NCBI RefSeq assembly: GCF_000411255.1
Contig: NZ_KE150413.1
Location: 1,032,999 to 1,096,998 of the forward strand
Length of the DNA: 64,000 nucleotides
Origin: Paenibacillus sp. HGH0039
Lineage (GTDB): Bacteria > Bacillota > Bacilli > Paenibacillales > NBRC-103111
Reading direction: 5' to 3'
Below the pieces are notes generated by a model. The model worked only from the letters and a program-made list of their open reading frames with translations. It was not told where the DNA came from and did no database searches. The translations under genes were made by a program, and so were the position numbers. Position 1 is the first letter of the stretch; each line of letters opens with the position of its first letter. Positions 60,966 through 64,000 of the stretch are shown piece by piece.

Positions 60966-61667
60966 GTGGAGAAGTTGGCACGTGTAACGAAAAGTCCGGA
61001 GGAACGCAAACAGGAACTTTTATCCGCTGCGGAGTCGCTGTTCCGGGTGAAGGGATACGAACGCACGGCGGTTAGCGATATCGTTAAACAGGTCGGGGTC
61101 GCTCAAGGGACCTTTTATTATTATTTTAAGTCGAAAGACGAACTGGCGGACACGATGATCCGGCGTATGCTGGATGAACACATGGAGCTTATTTCGTCCA
61201 TTGCGGAAGACCCGGAGCTGTCCGGGCGGGAGAAGATCATCAAGGTCATGAAAGAAGATTTCGTTCAGCGGGGAGAAAATCTGGACAATCTGGATTATAT
61301 GCACCATGAGAACAACGCGCTTCTTCATCAAAAAATGCTCGTGGAATCCGTCAAAGCTTACACGCCTTTCATTACGGGCATTATCGAGCAGGGGATCCGG
61401 GAGGGGAACTTCCATACGAGCCATCCTCGGGAAGTGGTCGAGTTTTTTATGGTCGGCCTGTTTTTCCTCTACGATCCCGGCATTTTCGCCTGGACGGTGG
61501 AAGAAGTAGTGACGAAGCTTCAAGCCATCGGTGAAATTCTGGAAAAGCTGCTCGGAGCGGAGAAAGATTCGCTCGATATCTGGAAAGACCTTCCCGATAT
61601 GCCTGCTATCATCCAGAAGGCGCTCAAAGCCGAAAAGGCACCGCGGGGAGAAAGCTCCCCGTCCTAA
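60966..61667 (+). CDS. TetR/AcrR-family repressor
   Basis: A 233-residue protein. Residues about 10-57 are the TetR HTH (RKQELLSAAESLFRVKGYERTAVSDIVKQVGVAQGTFYYYFKSKDEL). The C-terminal helical part would bind an inducer. It starts at GTG after GGGGGCATAAAGGCG. Located divergently from the MFS pump with two palindromes in between, it is probably its local repressor, released by pump substrates. Confidence 0.92.
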   Translation: MEKLARVTKSPEERKQELLSAAESLFRVKGYERTAVSDIVKQVGVAQGTFYYYFKSKDELADTMIRRMLDEHMELISSIAEDPELSGREKIIKVMKEDFVQRGENLDNLDYMHHENNALLHQKMLVESVKAYTPFITGIIEQGIREGNFHTSHPREVVEFFMVGLFFLYDPGIFAWTVEEVVTKLQAIGEILEKLLGAEKDSLDIWKDLPDMPAIIQKALKAEKAPRGESSPS

Positions 61668-61851
61668 TCCGGGTTCCGGGGCGTGTGTCTCGGACACGGG
61701 CGACAGTAATGAGCTGAACGGCGGCGGATTCTCCTTGCTGAGTGCAGGAGCACAAGCCGGCATCCGTTTGTAATTCCGGCGGGGAAGAAAGCTGCATGCG
61801 ATCAAACGCCACAGACACTTTGATCACCAAGGGAAGCGCCGATTGTTCCAT

Positions 61852-61924
61852 AAACGGCATGAACCGCATGCACCTCATGTATATCACGATATCTCACCCG
61901 TCATAAACGGGCACGAACCGCGTG
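61852..61924. repeat. Short imperfect direct repeat
   Basis: CATAAACGGCATGAACCGCATG (61852 region) and CATAAACGGGCACGAACCGCG (61902 region) resemble each other about 50 bases apart. No gene is evident in 61668-61976. The meaning is unknown; it may be decayed sequence. Confidence 0.35.
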
Positions 61925-61976
61925 AATAACCTGAATCTGCTCTGCCGTAAGCATTGCCCTGCGACCCGCAGCGCGA

Positions 61977-62009
61977 GAAGCCAGCCCGGAATTTAACCGG
62001 GCTGGCTTC
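61977..62009. terminator. Terminator between TetR and mtnA
   Basis: GAAGCCAGCCCGG pairs perfectly with CCGGGCTGGCTTC (13 bp), loop AATTTAA; TTGTTTG follows on the plus strand. It can also stop mtnA transcripts from the other side. Confidence 0.8.
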
Positions 62010-62033
62010 TTGTTTGCCGGGACAACCGGCGGA

Positions 62034-63142
<1,109 letters not shown>

Positions 63143-63143
<1 letters not shown>

Positions 63144-64000
63144 TAGCGGACTCCCTCCTTCGCGGCGGCAGCCTCGCGGGCAGCCGCAATCAGTTCGTCG
63201 ATCGAACTTGCCTGACGGCCGCGCTTGATCAGGGTCGTGCCGATCGCAAGCGCAAGCCGCTGCGCCCGTTCGCGTGCCGCGGCGTCTTCGATTCCGTCAA
63301 TGTCCGCCACGTGCGAGAGGCCGTAGATCCGGCGGACCATTTTGCAGCCCGCGAATCCGATCGTCTCCTGAAGAACGCGGTTCATGTACCAGTCCTGATA
63401 GGCGGGCGTTTCGGACATCGGATCGACGGTTTCGTTGTCCCAAAGGGCGCGGAATTCACGCTCGAATACCGTCCACACTTCTTTCACGGTTTCCAGCAGG
63501 TACTCCCGGTAGTCCGTACGCTCGGCCTCGCCCGCGCTCCAGCCTTCCTGCCCTGCGTAATTCAGCAGCAGATTGGCCAGGACCGCACCGATGTCAAAGC
63601 CCATCGGCCCGTAGTAGGCGAATTCGGGGTCGATTACTTTCGTGGAATCTTCTTTGATGAAAATACTGCCCGTATGCAGATCGCCGTGAAGCAGAGCTTC
63701 GGCACGCGTCAGGAACGTATTGCGCAGAATGGCGACTTCCAGATGAAGTTCGCGGTCCTGCCAGATAGCATGAACGGCATCTTTCAAATGATCTTCGATG
63801 CTGTTATTTTCCGAATCGCGGTATGGATCGTCGAAAATAAGATCCTCCGTGATTTTGCACAATTCCGGATTAATGAACCGGCCGACACGCAGTTTCTTCT
63901 CCTGCTGATTCATTCCGAGATCCGACGAGAAAAACAGCGTGCGTGCCATAAACCGGCCGATATGTTTCGCGAAGAGCGGGTATTTGTTTTTCTCGATCAA
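63143..64000 (-). CDS. mtnK: Methylthioribose kinase, N-terminus outside window
   Basis: The frame is open to the window edge, giving the C-terminal 285 residues of a protein of about 400. The catalytic loop [13 protein letters not shown] and metal-binding [18 protein letters not shown] are typical of MtnK. It phosphorylates 5-methylthioribose at C1, feeding MtnA encoded directly downstream. A regulatory leader (often an S-box in Bacillota) would lie beyond the window. Confidence 0.96.

Overview
The window is a Gram-positive, spore-former-type chromosome, most likely Paenibacillus or a close relative. Supporting evidence: a Spo0E-like gene, strong AGGAGG ribosome-binding sites with frequent TTG and GTG starts, a yunC fragment, and a receptor-plus-propeptide quorum pair of the kind known from Paenibacillaceae. 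It holds two parts of very different composition: an AT-rich prophage (left edge to about 34378) and GC-rich host chromosome (about 34379 to 64000).

Prophage. The left end lies outside the window; the integrase-proximal end is inside. In order: the tail of a winged-helix protein, a small membrane protein, and about 1 kb of non-coding DNA full of inverted and direct repeats (395-1675). Then a Bro-N/KilAC antirepressor, an HU-like protein, a metallophosphoesterase, a zinc-binding putative small terminase, TerL and portal. A prohead protease with an in-frame nested scaffold start, a decoration-like protein and the major capsid protein follow. After these come connector proteins, the tail tube, chaperone-like proteins, a 1860-residue tape measure, Dit, Tal and several fibre or baseplate proteins. 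XkdX, holin, an L-Ala-D-Glu endopeptidase and a RecU-like resolvase follow. The end carries a Rha/KilAC antirepressor, an excisionase-like protein and a tyrosine integrase. A tail tube without a sheath points to a siphovirus. Two cargo inserts interrupt the tail module: a YgiT-type zinc-finger gene with its own promoter and terminator, and a small-protein/GNAT pair between two terminators. The prophage ends inside yunC, leaving only the gene's 3' part at this junction.

Host region 1 (34.6-44.6 kb). An RRNPP-type regulator (HTH plus TPR-like repeats) overlaps by ATGA a 45-residue exported propeptide ending in GHGWGN. Next are a Spo0E-like phosphatase, a small membrane protein, a GH18 chitinase under a likely CcpA cre site, an aldo/keto reductase, DinB, a GNAT, an inositol-monophosphatase-like protein and a short-chain dehydrogenase.

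Host region 2 (44.8-54 kb). A sugar-acid phosphotransferase locus appears nearly self-contained: a PRD/EIIA regulator (probably starting at ATT or CTG), EIIA, EIIB, an ascorbate-type EIIC, a phosphotriesterase-family lactonase, a creatininase-family amidohydrolase, a SIS-domain phosphosugar protein, and its own HPr and enzyme I. The likely substrate is a sugar acid or lactone that is phosphorylated on entry and then hydrolysed.

Host region 3 (54-64 kb). A flavin-binding protein, a Gfo/Idh/MocA oxidoreductase, a SnoaL-like protein, a frameshifted HxlR regulator, a second aldo/keto reductase, an MFS efflux pump divergent from a TetR regulator with two operators between them, and the methionine-salvage genes mtnK-mtnA.
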